A DNA stretch of 64,000 nt from Caballeronia catudaia (GCF_001544755.2 NZ_FCOF02000036.1:1-64000), one strand, 5' to 3'; shown: positions 1 through 9,181, counted from the stretch's first letter. The notes: generated from the sequence alone by a model not told the origin. A program made the numbers and translations.

Positions 1-568
1 ACATGGTGAGTATTCACGTGCGCCCGCCCGAAATCGAGGACCGCCTGCTGCCTGGCCACTGGGAAGGCGACTTCATAAAAGGCGCTGGGAACCAATCCTC
101 CGTTGGCGTGCTGGTTGAGCGCACCAGCCGGCTGGTGCTGCTTGCCAAGATGGAGGATGCTACCGCCGCCTCAGCTCTGGCGGGCTTCTCGGCCAAACTC
201 AACTCGATTCCTGAACCCCTGCGCCAGAGCTTCACCTATGACCAGGGCAAGGAGCTTGCGCGGCATCAGGAACTCGCCGCGGCCACCGGCGTGCGCGTGT
301 ACTTCTGCGACCCCCATAGCCCCTGGCAACGCGGTACATGTGAAAACACCAACGGGTTGCTGCGGCAGTATCTGCCCAAAGGAACCGACCTCTCGGTCTA
401 CACACAGGACGAACTCGATGCTATCGCCGACAGCTTGAACAACCGGCCGCGCGCAACTCACGCATTTCACTCACCGTTCGAGGTCTTCGCCGCCACGCTC
501 GCCTCAGCAAGCCAACCTCAAGGCGGTAAACATTAACCCCTTGTTGCACTTCGATTTGAAACCGCCCA
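1..568 (+). mobile_element. Right end of an IS30-family insertion sequence
   Basis: The window opens inside an insertion sequence whose transposase reading frame ends at 536. The outer boundary is placed near 568 because the homology of the disrupted parE-like gene on the minus strand resumes just beyond it. The stretch 541-568 would hold the terminal inverted repeat, but the partner end lies outside the window, so neither the repeat nor a target duplication can be checked. Confidence 0.7.
3..536 (+). CDS. IS30-family transposase, C-terminal part (cut by window edge)
   Basis: This is the catalytic half of a DDE transposase that would cut and join the element's ends. The visible acidic residues sit in GHWEGD near the start, YDQGKE around residue 80, and CENTNGLLRQYLPKG around residue 115, the arrangement typical of IS30 transposases. 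About 177 residues are present where the family has roughly 320-380, so the N-terminal helix-turn-helix half lies upstream of the window. The catalytic domain appears intact. The element has inserted into a parE-like toxin gene on the opposite strand. Confidence 0.9.
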   Translation: MVSIHVRPPEIEDRLLPGHWEGDFIKGAGNQSSVGVLVERTSRLVLLAKMEDATAASALAGFSAKLNSIPEPLRQSFTYDQGKELARHQELAAATGVRVYFCDPHSPWQRGTCENTNGLLRQYLPKGTDLSVYTQDELDAIADSLNNRPRATHAFHSPFEVFAATLASASQPQGGKH

Positions 569-803
569 CTGATTTCCTTTCCTTGACGATCGAGACATGC
601 AATATACGGTGTTCGGCCGATGACCAGTCGCGGATGCCCTCCATGCGGCCCGGACGACCCGTCTCCGGAAACTGAAGCAGTTGCCTGACGTGCGCGCGGA
701 TCCGATCGTCGACGACGACGGCAGCATGCGGGCCGTCCTCTTCGATGTAGTCAAGAATCCCGTCGCGATCCTCGATTGCGAAAGCGGACCATTCAAGTCT
801 CAC
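569..803 (-). pseudogene. ParE/RelE-type toxin gene, frameshifted and truncated by IS30
   Basis: From a GTG at 803 the frame reads as a RelE/ParE-superfamily toxin, with MRLEWSAFAIEDRDGI at the start and a typical FPETGRPGRMEGIRD middle. Near 630 one base is missing. Shifting frame restores LVIGRTPYIA, the conserved ParE core before the final strands. The C-terminus is lost where the IS30 element begins at about 568. The start overlaps the stop of the upstream antitoxin remnant, the usual coupled arrangement of a type II toxin-antitoxin pair. With both a frameshift and a truncation it should be non-functional. Confidence 0.75.
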
Positions 804-1105
804 GCATTACCTTCACCGGATTTGCGAAGAGCCGCCGTGCGACGTTTAGCGAAATGGGCTCCGGCTTCGTCGTGCGGCGTAGCGGGGCGCGGATCGTCCA
901 ATGCTTCCTGCACCTTCGCGCGGAACCAGGCGTCATGTGCGGCCGGGTCGGTCGCAAACGCACGGCAACGCGCCCTCGTTGGCGACGCGCGTCAGCAGGA
1001 TACGGACAGCATCCGAGACGGTGAGCCCATGTTGTCGAGCACCGCAGCCGCGCGCTCTTTCAGCGCGGGATCGATGCGGGTTTGCACCAATGCAGTCGCG
1101 GCCAT
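800..1105 (-). pseudogene. RelB/DinJ-type antitoxin gene, twice frameshifted
   Basis: Beginning at the ATG at 1105 the sequence encodes MAATALVQTRIDPALKERA, then MGLTVSDAVRILLTRVANEG, the ribbon-helix-helix signature of RelB/DinJ antitoxins. It continues to a toxin-binding tail with DAWFRAKVQEALDD. Two frame breaks are visible: one base is missing near 1025 and a second indel lies near 958. The stop at 800-802 overlaps the toxin GTG. Upstream bases do not show a clear palindromic operator by eye. The module is a decayed type II pair of the RelB-ParE kind. Confidence 0.75.
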
Positions 1106-1222
1106 GGCGAATTACTCCTACGTTTAGCTTCGTGCCCATATTGTAATTCATCTGCATTACATGCGATGTCACCGCCCCGTTGGTGTCCACCAATGTGAAC
1201 GGCACGGAAGGCTACGGGGAGA

Positions 1223-1540
1223 ATGCGCTCACTCGTCGAGCAATGCCAAGACATCTCGTTTGCGGAAGACCATGAGCCCATCATGCATCTCGTTCCGGCG
1301 CACACATCCTGCATTCTCGACGTTGGAGCGGGTATTAGAAGCGACGCCGCTGCTTTCGCGGCGATGGGGCATACAGTCGTATGCCGTCGAACCGGAGGAC
1401 GCATTGCATGCCAGATCTCAGATCCTGCGTTCGGGATGATCGGGCAACGCTTCGTACTTACGCGGCATCTGCTGCGCGCCTCAACGTATCGCAAACAACT
1501 CGGCGCGAAATTCGTTGCGTGGTGCGAATTACCGGGGTAA
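1223..1540 (+). pseudogene. Remnant of a class I SAM-dependent methyltransferase
   Basis: An ATG at 1223 with a GGGGAG ribosome site opens a frame reading ILDVGAGIRSDAAAFAAMGH, which fits the glycine-rich motif I of Rossmann-fold methyltransferases. Near 1378 the expected continuation (AVEPEDALHARSQILRS) is in another frame, so there is at least one frameshift. Beyond about 1440 the similarity fades and no later motif is recognisable. I take it as the 5' part of a decayed methyltransferase gene. No substrate can be inferred. Confidence 0.5.
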
Positions 1541-1720
1541 CCCCAATTCCGTCACCGGCTTCTGAACGAAGGTCCCACACGCGGTGGCTCAGTTTCGAGC
1601 TCGACAAATTGACCAAGCCATTTCAATGGATGACCTTGACTTTGAATGGATGATGAATTTATTTTTATCTACGCGGATGCACGCGGAGCCGGCCCGCTAA
1701 TTGCTAAGTGACTGTCATCG

Positions 1721-2002
1721 GTGAGCATCCTCGTGCGAACCAATGAGCGGATGATCGGAATGGCCAAGGCAATGGCGGAGGGAAAAATGGAAGTCTCTGA
1801 AAGGATTGGATCACGTGAATTCTCGGCGACATTGGCGCTCAATGGGCTCCTTATCCTGAAGGAAGGGAATCGTGAGCTCTTGCGGGCAACCTTGTGCGAC
1901 GCCCTTGCGGCGCTTGGCGAATGGCCCGAAGTCACGAATCTGGATTCGACCGTGGGGGACATGTTGCGCGCCTACATTCGTTCTTATGCACGCGTGACAT
2001 AA
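1721..2002 (+). CDS. Hypothetical protein, 93 residues
   Basis: An uninterrupted frame from a GTG at 1721 encodes a mixed-charge soluble protein with ERIGSREFSATLALNGLLIL and a C-terminal helix-rich stretch. An internal ATG at 1751 is an alternative start. I do not recognise a family. There is no signal peptide or membrane segment. The coding assignment rests on length and composition only, in a zone otherwise full of broken genes. Confidence 0.4.
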   Translation: MSILVRTNERMIGMAKAMAEGKMEVSERIGSREFSATLALNGLLILKEGNRELLRATLCDALAALGEWPEVTNLDSTVGDMLRAYIRSYARVT

Positions 2003-2139
2003 GGCGCGTTTTTGCATTCGATTTGCGAAATTCGACCACGCCGCCACGCGGGTAAGTAGGCAAGGCACGCAATGCCCGCGAGCATCGCTATCGGCACCGC
2101 GACGCGCAAAAGAAGACGGGAAAGACACTGGCGCAACAC
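1984..2139 (-). CDS. Possible small membrane protein, 51 residues
   Basis: A GTG at 2139 lies six bases after a CGGGAGG ribosome-binding sequence. The frame gives one hydrophobic segment (VAVPIAMLAGIACLAYLPAW) followed by a basic tail, the pattern of a single-pass small membrane protein. The 3' end overlaps the convergent hypothetical gene by 19 bases. No family is recognised. The good Shine-Dalgarno spacing is the main support. Confidence 0.35.
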   Translation of the reverse strand: MLRQCLSRLLLRVAVPIAMLAGIACLAYLPAWRRGRISQIECKNAPYVTRA

Positions 2140-3202
2140 GACATACCTCCCGGAGCTGCTATCGCGCCAGGCGGGAATGGCGAACATGCGAAAGGCAGCC
2201 GGTTAATCTGTACTCTAGGTGAATTGCTCGTGCACGCCAACTGGAACTGTCGCGATAAGGGATCGGGCTAACGAGTGCCGAGAATCCGCCGCGAAGGTCG
2301 GATTCACGCAGAAAACATGAGCCTGTCGATGCAGGAAGGACTACGAATCCGCAAGGATGCAGAGGCGAGTCATGATCACGGCTGCCAGCGTCAACATCGA
2401 AGTCAGCAATAGGAATCCAAGCCGCTGCGCCGGTTGCGCCGCTACCTGATGCATAAGATGATGTGGGACAAGAAGCGGGAAGAACCGTTGGGCAAGGCGT
2501 GCCAGGCGGAGGTCGAGCGAGCCGTAGAGGCGTATCTCGCGACGCCCGCGCCGGATAAACGCGTTCGCGCCGTTCGTCATCGGTGGCTTGATCGTGTACG
2601 AGCGTATCAGGACGAGTCTCTATTCGGACCGTATGCTCCGAGTCCGCAAGTCAATATGCAAGGTCTCCTAGAAACGACGGGCAGAAACGACCGACGCTGG
2701 AAATCGCTGGTGCGTGCGTCGGGCAGTGGCTGAAGGGAATGACCGTCGGATTCGATACGCTTGGCGTTGCGCGCGTTCTGCTGGCCGACGATCTCGCAGA
2801 TGAACAGATGAACCCGCGACAGGTCAACAGATCAGTCAAGTCGGAACTGCCGTGCAGCAGCAGCGCGTCACGTATTGCGCTCTTCAGAGCGGGCGAACGC
2901 AAAAGCGACCGCAAAGACCGCAAACGTATTGAGAAGTCGAGAAGTCCGACGGTAGGATCGCCACCCGGAAAGAACTCTCGCGTCAGGGTCGTCAGGCTGA
3001 GATCCTGTTGAGCCCACCGCTCTATGACACTTGCTGCGTTGCAGTTTGGCGAGCTCGTGGGCGCTAGGAGCGACCGGTTTCACTGCGGGTCGTGCGCTGC
3101 GGGCTTGGTTGGTGAAACCTGGTCGCTGTCGACGGACGCGCGCCGATCATGAAGCGTCCTTCGCCCACAGAGCCGTGCGGTCGTTTAAACGTGTCACCTT
3201 GG
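2140..3202. other. About 1 kb without a supportable gene
   Basis: Short open frames exist on both strands, the longest about 99 codons at 2434-2733 plus and 79 codons at 2341-2580 minus. They overlap each other and neither has a recognisable domain or ribosome site. No inverted-repeat element, RNA gene or promoter stands out. Confidence 0.5.
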
Positions 3203-5956
3203 TCATTTCTGATCATCGGAACGGCCGGCACCGAGTGCCTCGAGCAACGGCCGGAGGGCATCCAGTTCCGCGCCAAAGCCGCTCCAGTCTCCCACCTTCA
3301 GTCGCTCAATGGCGCGGTCATAGTGCGCAAGTGCTTCGCGCGCGCGCGCGTCCACTGTGCCTCGGGGTGGCGACGCAGCTTGCGTGGTCTCCTTGAATAG
3401 CGCCGCCAGGGCTTCACCCAGGCTTGCCTCCATCACCACACGGTCACCATAGGCGGCAATCACCCGCTTCAACTCCGGCAACTGACCGGACGCCGCGCGC
3501 AAATAGAGCGGAGAAACGTAGAGGATCGAGTTCTCGATCGGCGCGACCACAAGATGACCGCGAATGACGCGTGAGCCCATCTGGTTCCATAGCGAGATCT
3601 GCTGCGAGATCTCGGTATTCTGCTGAATACGGGCTTCGATCTGAAACGGCCCGTAGACCAGCTTGTCCTTGGGAAACGTATAGACGATGAGCTTGCCGTA
3701 CCCGGACGGATCGCAACGCGCCGCCAGCCACGCAATCATGTTCTCCCGCTGGCTTGGCACCATCGGCAGCATGAGGATGAACTCGGCGCGCGTGTCACCA
3801 GGGAGTCGCATGATCGTGTAGTACGGCGGCATCGTGCTGGCGGGGCTCCCGCCATCCATTCCGACCAGCTCCCGGGGAAACTGCCACAGATCCTCGCGGT
3901 TGTAGAAGACCTCCGGCGCATCCATATGATAAGTGCGGTAGAGCTGCGCCTGGATCAGGAACAGATCTTCGGGGTAGCGGATATGCTGCCGGAGTTCCGG
4001 TGGCATCGCGTCCAAAGGCTTGAAAAAACCCGGGAAGGTACGCGCGTACGTCCGCAGGAGCGGATCGGCGGGATCGCTGACGTAGAAATCGACCGTGCCG
4101 TGGTACGCGTCGACGACGACCTTGACGGCGTTGCGGATGTAATTGGCGCCGTCGCCGAAACCCGGCCGGGAGTAAGGAAACCACCGGCTGACGGTGTAGG
4201 CGTCCTGTATCCAGAACAGACGCCCATTGCTTGCGACGACGTAGGGGTCATGGTCGAGACTCAGGAACGGCGCGATCGTACGCACGCGGTCCTGAACGTT
4301 GCGGTGAAACAGGATCCGGCTCTGGTCTGTGATATAGCCGCTCAGTAGGATGTTGGGATCGTCGAGCTGCCAGGCGAAGAGACTGCGTCGCGCCACACTG
4401 CCGATGGTGACGCCGTCGCGCCCGCTATACGTTGTATAGGCGTTGTCCGCCCCTTTGGAATAGTCGAATTCAGCTGCATTGCTGTTGACGATGACGTAGT
4501 CCTGTCGGCCCTCACTGAAATAGAGACGTGGTTCGCGAATGGCCGGGCCGCCGTTGGATACGGGAGGGATATCCCGCAGATAGAAGAAGGGCAAGCCTTC
4601 GGTGGATTTCTCGGTGACTGGCGACATCACGATGCCGATGCCGTGAGTGAAGATAAGGTGCAGGTTCACCCAGGTTTGGGCGTTGGGCGGGAGCATCTCC
4701 GGTTCCAATTCACGCGCCGACAGCATCACCTGCCTGTATCCTGCGTGAAGCTGATAGCGGTCGATGTCCACCGAGAGAAATTTGTAGTAAGTCCTGATCT
4801 CCTGCAACTGTGCGTAGGTATCCATCAGCGGTTGAACATCCCATAGCCGGATGTTGTCGATGGTCGCCCGATTGGCCTGCAGCGAGTCGAGAGTCAGTCC
4901 TTGCTCGGCCGCAAATGGTTTAACCTCGATCTTTGCGAGGCCATAAGCCTGCCGCGTTAGCGCGATAGTGTGCTCGATATAGGGTGTCTCCAGTCTCAGC
5001 TCGCTCGGTTTGACATAGAAGCGCTGAAACAGCGACGGATAGATCACAGCGAACACAAGCGAACTGCCGAATACGAGCCCCGCGAGCACGGCAGGCTGCA
5101 GATAGCTCCGCCGGCGCATGTTGATCCAAAGGGCGACGGATGAGGCTGCGGCAAGGCCGACAAGCATCCACAGGACCGGCAACTCGACGTGGACATCGGT
5201 GTAGCTGGCCCCGACCACGACGCCGTTGTCGTCATAGAGCAGCAGAAAGCGGTCGAGCCACCACGACCAGGCCTTCACCGCAAAGAACAAACCGAGCAGC
5301 GCCGAACCATGAGCGATGGCGGCGGGCGAGAGCGTCCGTGGTAAGCGCCCCAGCGCGATGTCACCGCGCAACCCGTAGACAGCACCTGCCAGGATCGCGG
5401 TACAGGAGACCAAGCGCAGCAGCCAGTTCTTGAGCGCGACATACGCAGGTAGCGAGAAAAGATAAAAGCCGATGTCCCGCTCAAAGATCGGATCGCGCTC
5501 GCCAACAGGCACCTGATAAATGAAGCGAAGCGCGATATCCCAGCTCGAGATTTCGCTGGCGGCGAAAAACAGGCCAAAGACGACCGCGGCGCCGGCAATA
5601 CTGGAGCGCCAGGGAACGCGCGGCGCGATTAGTTCGGCCAGATCGCCAGTGCCTTCCGTCGCACCCGAAGGACCGGCGGCTTCCGCTTGCGAGATATCGA
5701 CGCCCCTCGCGTAACGATGCGCCAAGATCCCCGACAGCCATATCGCGCACGCCGAGACTGCGAATACCGCGGCAAACAGCAGCACTCTCGCGGAAAGCAT
5801 GGTCCAGAAAACGCCACCATAGCCGATCGAAGAGAACCAGAGGCAGTCGACCAGGATGCCGGTGATGCGTCCGACGACAATCAGGCCGGCGATGACTGCC
5901 ATCGCCGTGATTGCATAACGTCTCAGGCGCATGCCGGATTTCACTCCCGACCGCAT
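3203..5956 (-). CDS. UPF0182 family large membrane protein
   Basis: A 917-residue protein with several N-terminal membrane segments, including one after MRLRRYAITAMAVIAG and a following WFSSIGY-FW motif, then a long mostly extracytoplasmic region. This architecture defines UPF0182, whose function is unknown. The start is set at 5956 because AGGAGG lies four bases before that ATG, whereas the ATG 16 codons upstream has no such site. The C-terminal tail (AREALAHYDRAIERLKVGDW) matches the usual end of the family, so the gene is full length. It stands alone, with no operon partner visible, and is the only clearly intact gene in the first 6.9 kb apart from the IS30 transposase. Confidence 0.92.
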   Translation of the reverse strand: MRSGVKSGMRLRRYAITAMAVIAGLIVVGRITGILVDCLWFSSIGYGGVFWTMLSARVLLFAAVFAVSACAIWLSGILAHRYARGVDISQAEAAGPSGATEGTGDLAELIAPRVPWRSSIAGAAVVFGLFFAASEISSWDIALRFIYQVPVGERDPIFERDIGFYLFSLPAYVALKNWLLRLVSCTAILAGAVYGLRGDIALGRLPRTLSPAAIAHGSALLGLFFAVKAWSWWLDRFLLLYDDNGVVVGASYTDVHVELPVLWMLVGLAAASSVALWINMRRRSYLQPAVLAGLVFGSSLVFAVIYPSLFQRFYVKPSELRLETPYIEHTIALTRQAYGLAKIEVKPFAAEQGLTLDSLQANRATIDNIRLWDVQPLMDTYAQLQEIRTYYKFLSVDIDRYQLHAGYRQVMLSARELEPEMLPPNAQTWVNLHLIFTHGIGIVMSPVTEKSTEGLPFFYLRDIPPVSNGGPAIREPRLYFSEGRQDYVIVNSNAAEFDYSKGADNAYTTYSGRDGVTIGSVARRSLFAWQLDDPNILLSGYITDQSRILFHRNVQDRVRTIAPFLSLDHDPYVVASNGRLFWIQDAYTVSRWFPYSRPGFGDGANYIRNAVKVVVDAYHGTVDFYVSDPADPLLRTYARTFPGFFKPLDAMPPELRQHIRYPEDLFLIQAQLYRTYHMDAPEVFYNREDLWQFPRELVGMDGGSPASTMPPYYTIMRLPGDTRAEFILMLPMVPSQRENMIAWLAARCDPSGYGKLIVYTFPKDKLVYGPFQIEARIQQNTEISQQISLWNQMGSRVIRGHLVVAPIENSILYVSPLYLRAASGQLPELKRVIAAYGDRVVMEASLGEALAALFKETTQAASPPRGTVDARAREALAHYDRAIERLKVGDWSGFGAELDALRPLLEALGAGRSDDQK

Positions 5957-6360
5957 AGTCCCTCCTGTGCTGGCCGTCGCCCATGCCTGCTGCGATCGGA
6001 TCAATCGCGGACTGCCGATCTGCCCCGAGCGCGGCTGAACGGACTGTCAAAGCAGCCCGGATAGTCCGTGCATAGCCATCCCATGACCTGTGCGACGCAA
6101 GTTCGCACGGAGTGGGTTCAGACCGATTGAATGATTGTAGTTCTGTGTGGCGATTGACATCGGCACCGCGCGCAAACGGCCACTCGCCCAGGGCAGGATG
6201 CAATGGCCCCGCATGAGCGCGAAGGCCGATGCCCCGCCTACGAGGCGAAGAGGCGAAGAGGCGAAGAGGCGAATGACGCCTGTACTCCGAAAGAGACGCA
6301 CGGGACGTCGAGCGGTCGCGAGGGACCGTGCGCGGCGCCGAAATTGTCACGTTGTCACGT
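5957..6360. other. Intergenic region upstream of the UPF0182 gene
   Basis: About 400 bases separate the UPF0182 start from the exported-protein remnant. The stretch should hold the promoter of the minus-strand UPF0182 gene, but no confident -35/-10 pair was picked out. It also contains the 8-bp tandem repeat described separately. Confidence 0.4.
6242..6273. repeat. Four tandem copies of an 8-bp unit (GAGGCGAA)
   Basis: Four perfect head-to-tail copies of GAGGCGAA run from 6242 to 6273. They lie between the UPF0182 gene and the remnant of a small exported protein and are not inside any supported coding frame. Eight-base units can change copy number by slippage. Confidence 0.8.
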
Positions 6361-6689
6361 TCACTGCCCGACTTGCCGGCTCGCCCGGATTTCCTGTTGG
6401 TTGAGTGCGCGATCTTCCTGGCGGGTGAGATGTCCACCGGTCTGGCTCGCCATCAGCCGCTCTTCATGGCGGATCTGGTGGACTTCGCGATGCAAGTGTA
6501 TCGCCTGGCTGTGGGACATCTCGCCTTCCCGGACCTCCTGATGGATTCGCGATCCTGATTGGCCAGACGCTGATTGACCCCGGACCGGCGCGTATGCGCT
6601 TCATTCCAGTTCTTGGCATCCGATGCGGTGCCGATGAACGTGACGGACAGTGCCGTGATTGCGGCCAGTTAGAAGGTGAGCATGCCCAT
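6361..6689 (-). pseudogene. Small exported Gln/His-rich protein gene, broken
   Basis: The ATG at 6689 follows an AGGAGA ribosome site and opens a signal-peptide-like sequence, but a TAA interrupts it at 6669-6671. Reading continues as ITALSVTFIGTASDA and then VNQRLANQDR. One missing base near 6550 shifts the frame to RIHQEVREGEMSHSQAIHLH and GGHLTRQEDRALNQQE. This Gln/His-rich pattern of short helical repeats resembles small periplasmic proteins common in Burkholderiaceae; that family link is from memory. Two independent lesions make it a pseudogene. Confidence 0.6.
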
Positions 6690-6927
6690 GGTTATCTCCT
6701 GTCGAGGGGCCGGCGTGTTGTCGGTCTTCCCCTCAACGTCGTAGCTGACCGCTATGTTGACGTTGCTCTTGTGAGTTGTGAAATGGAATATCTCGCGCGC
6801 GTCTGACCGATTGTATGTTTTCACTTGTAGGTTCTGCGAATTCGTTCCCTTCGGGCGGACGCACGGGCAGGCAATGTCGTCCGCGCGGGCATGGTTGCGA
6901 TCGCGGGGAATGGTCGCGCCGAGTCGA

Positions 6928-7269
6928 TCACCGCCCGGTCAACATCCGGAGGATCTTCTGGACGATGCGCTCGTGCCGCTCCAGCGCCTCATCGAGCGTG
7001 TGTGCTCCGTAGCTTCTGTTGTCTCGCGCTTCCATTCCGGCGATTCGCGTTACGAACAGCGAACCCTCCCCGATATTCTGAGCGGACACACCTCGGAAGC
7101 GGGTCGCGACCGTCACGCCGGATTCGTCCAGCAGCGTGCGGCGGAAGATCAGTTCGTTCTCAGTCATCCAGCGCGACCACTCGTCGCAATCGAACACTTC
7201 GACGGGCCTGTTTTTCGCATCGAGCACATACAAGCGCTCCGAACTGGACCGGGCAGAAGGTGCTTTCAT
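6928..7269 (-). CDS. Conserved-looking hypothetical protein, 113 residues
   Basis: An intact frame encodes a soluble acidic protein containing YVLDAKNRPVEVFDCDEWSR and a C-terminal helical segment (HTLDEALERHERIVQKIL). There is no membrane segment or signal peptide, and the product is not assigned to a family. Its ordered alternation of polar and hydrophobic residues suggests real coding sequence, in contrast to the broken genes on both sides. The ribosome site before the ATG at 7269 is weak, so an upstream alternative start cannot be excluded. Confidence 0.6.
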   Translation of the reverse strand: MKAPSARSSSERLYVLDAKNRPVEVFDCDEWSRWMTENELIFRRTLLDESGVTVATRFRGVSAQNIGEGSLFVTRIAGMEARDNRSYGAHTLDEALERHERIVQKILRMLTGR

Positions 7270-7429
7270 ATTTCAATGCGAAGGCGAGCAGGAAGCCGAT
7301 CGCCCGCCATTAGATTTCGTCGACGCGACCCTGTCATTATGTTCCACTGCCGTCATCACCATCAGTCGTTTCAGTCGGCCGGCGAGTGGAAGAGTCCGTC
7401 ACCGAAGGACGGGGACGATGCTGTCACGT

Positions 7430-7591
7430 TCCGCAAAAGCTTGGTCCGAAGTACGTCTTCCAGCGACGCGACAGCGTTTGTCACCGCAGACTGCGACACA
7501 TCTCGTTGGCTGCCGCCATCGAGATTTGACCACTTTCAGCCGCTGCAACGAAGTACCGCAACCGTCGGATAGTGATGCTGTCCTCTGACAT
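7430..7591 (-). pseudogene. LysR-type regulator N-terminal remnant
   Basis: From the ATG at 7591 the frame gives RRLRYFVAAAESGQISMAAA. After a frameshift near 7500 it reads VSQSAVTNAVASLEDVLRTK. Together these are the winged helix-turn-helix of a LysR-family regulator. The effector-binding domain is absent. It is one of a run of gene fragments between 7.4 and 9.0 kb. Confidence 0.65.
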
Positions 7592-7656
7592 TCGAAAAAC
7601 TCATATGGGGTTTCCGGATACATGATTTTACGATAGTCACGTCGATTCCTATACGC

Positions 7657-7880
7657 ATGGACGGCGATATCGCGCCGCTCGAACGTCTCACCGAACTCGC
7701 GGAAAAGTACGGCGCGTTGCTCATCGTCGACGATGCGCACGGCTTCGGCGTGCTCGGCCTGCAAGGACACGCGGCGCGCTCGGGCGCTTCGGTTGCGCTG
7801 CCGCATCTCGTTTGTGTCGGGACGCTCGGCACAACAAATATGTCCCGAACGCGCGTTGCCGGGGCGCTCCTCTGCCTTGA
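7657..7880 (+). pseudogene. Internal fragment of an 8-amino-7-oxononanoate synthase (bioF-like)
   Basis: The frame [20 protein letters not shown], then [14 protein letters not shown], matches the PLP-binding core of alpha-oxoamine synthases such as BioF; the DDAHG motif carries the cofactor-binding Asp and His. Similarity extends to VCVGTLGT and then stops before the catalytic lysine. Neither the start nor the end of the gene is present, so this is a fragment of about 75 of the usual 390 residues. Another alpha-oxoamine synthase could be the source. Confidence 0.65.
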
Positions 7881-7960
7881 TCACAAGTCCTGGAGCGTTC
7901 GACGGCCTCTTGCTTTCGGTAAGATGGCGTCAGTCCAGAACGAGGCGAACTCAATGAACA

Positions 7961-8233
7961 ATGAACAAGCATGAACTGCTCGACGCGGTCGCGTCGCAAC
8001 CGGGAACAGCATGGCCGTCGTCGAAGACACGCTCACCGCAGTGTGGCGACGATCACTAAGGACAGCGCACGGTGTGCGGTGCAGTTGGTCGGGTTTGGCA
8101 GCTTCGGCCGCGGCGGGCGCGGGGACCGCACAGGCCGCAACCCGCAAACCGGCGAGGCGGCCGAAATCGTCGCCGCGAGGCGGTCAGGTTTTCCGCCGGC
8201 AAGGCCTCCAAGGACGCCGTCAACGCGTCTTAA
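7961..8233 (+). pseudogene. HU-family DNA-binding protein gene, frameshifted
   Basis: The ATG at 7961 starts [12 protein letters not shown], the canonical opening of HU. Further pieces appear in other frames: [30 protein letters not shown] and [16 protein letters not shown] before the stop at 8233. At least three indels break the frame. The overall length of about 90 codons is right for HU. An intact copy is presumably elsewhere in the genome. Confidence 0.75.
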
Positions 8234-8267
8234 ACGTTCGATGAGCGGGATAGTGCGGACGGCCGCA

Positions 8268-8468
8268 TCAGAACAACTGGCTTTCGAGCGGAAGTAGGCT
8301 AGACAGTTTCACCGCGGTCAGGCGCTCGCGCCCATCAGGGTGAATCAACCGGTTCATGACGCGCTGACCGTGCGCTTCACCCGAAATCTCGACGATTCGA
8401 TCCCGGTAGCGCACAAGCGTGCCACGGGAAGGTCTTCGCTTCGTGCGACGGCGAGTTGATGACGGCAT
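8268..8468 (-). CDS. Small basic hypothetical protein, 66 residues
   Basis: From the ATG at 8468 the frame encodes a basic N-terminus ([16 protein letters not shown]), then [20 protein letters not shown] and a short beta-rich tail ending LLPLESQLF. No family is recognised. Codon use is ordinary and the middle looks like a small beta-barrel, but the ribosome site is poor. It could be a short conserved protein or chance. Confidence 0.4.
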   Translation of the reverse strand: MPSSTRRRTKRRPSRGTLVRYRDRIVEISGEAHGQRVMNRLIHPDGRERLTAVKLSSLLPLESQLF

Positions 8469-8568
8469 AAGAGAGTAGTAGGGCGCGTCGCTCTGATTAT
8501 GCCAAGCTCTCGCCTTGCCGCGTGCATCCATCACGGCACAACAACAATCTGCCAATCCGCGAATATCT

Positions 8569-9004
8569 ATGCGTCGCTTCTTTGTTCTTCGTTCGCCCGT
8601 CCACGCACGAGGCGATATTTGTCGTGGCCCGGACCCAAACGGAGGAGAATCCTCAGAATATAAGGGCAAGCTTAATTCGTGGAAGGCAGCCCAGCGTCGG
8701 TATGAGCGCTAGGCGGTGGAAGATGCCCATACATTCTTCTTCGATCTCGATGACGGGTGGGTGATCGACGGGGCGCGGGGCGGCAACTCGACGCGCTGGG
8801 TGGATCATAACTGTGTGCACCCAACTGCGAAGCTGAGCAACAGGGCAGTCGCGTCTTCTTCCGGGCGCTGCGCGATATCGAACCAGGCGAGGAGCTTTTG
8901 ATTTTCGGCTCTTTGTCGAGGGCCGAAAGACGTTGGCGCGGAAAAAGCTTTACGCGTGCCGATGCGGCGCGGGGCGTTGTAGAGGTACGATGTTGGCGCC
9001 CTGA
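8569..9004 (+). pseudogene. SET-domain protein-lysine methyltransferase gene, broken
   Basis: Pieces of a SET-domain protein are strung together in different frames. They are RRFFVLRSPVHARG, EYKGKLNSWKAAQRRYER followed by a stop, HTFFFDLDDGWVIDG, and RWVDHNC (equivalent to the conserved NHSC box). A post-SET tail with YACRCGAGRCRGTM ends at the stop at 9004. An in-frame stop near 8709 and frameshifts near 8640 and 8818 inactivate it. SET proteins methylate lysine side chains; bacterial members are uncommon but known in Burkholderiaceae. Confidence 0.75.
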
Positions 9005-9181
9005 GCGGAACACGTACCGGCCGCTGACCTCAACAGCCGCGATGCGCGCAACGATGTACGGGTTCGCCGATCATTTTCCCGAGAGGAGCGCCGGTCTCGT
9101 CATCCAACGTTCCGTCGGTGACGACGCCGCTCAGCGACATTCAAGTTCTTTCAATGCAGTTCTTCTCGTGGTGAAGTCGGC

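Noticed and set aside
2341-2733. Two overlapping frames of 79 and 99 codons on opposite strands
   Set aside because: The minus frame ends in a membrane-like helix and the plus frame looks helical, but they exclude each other and neither has a ribosome site or known family.
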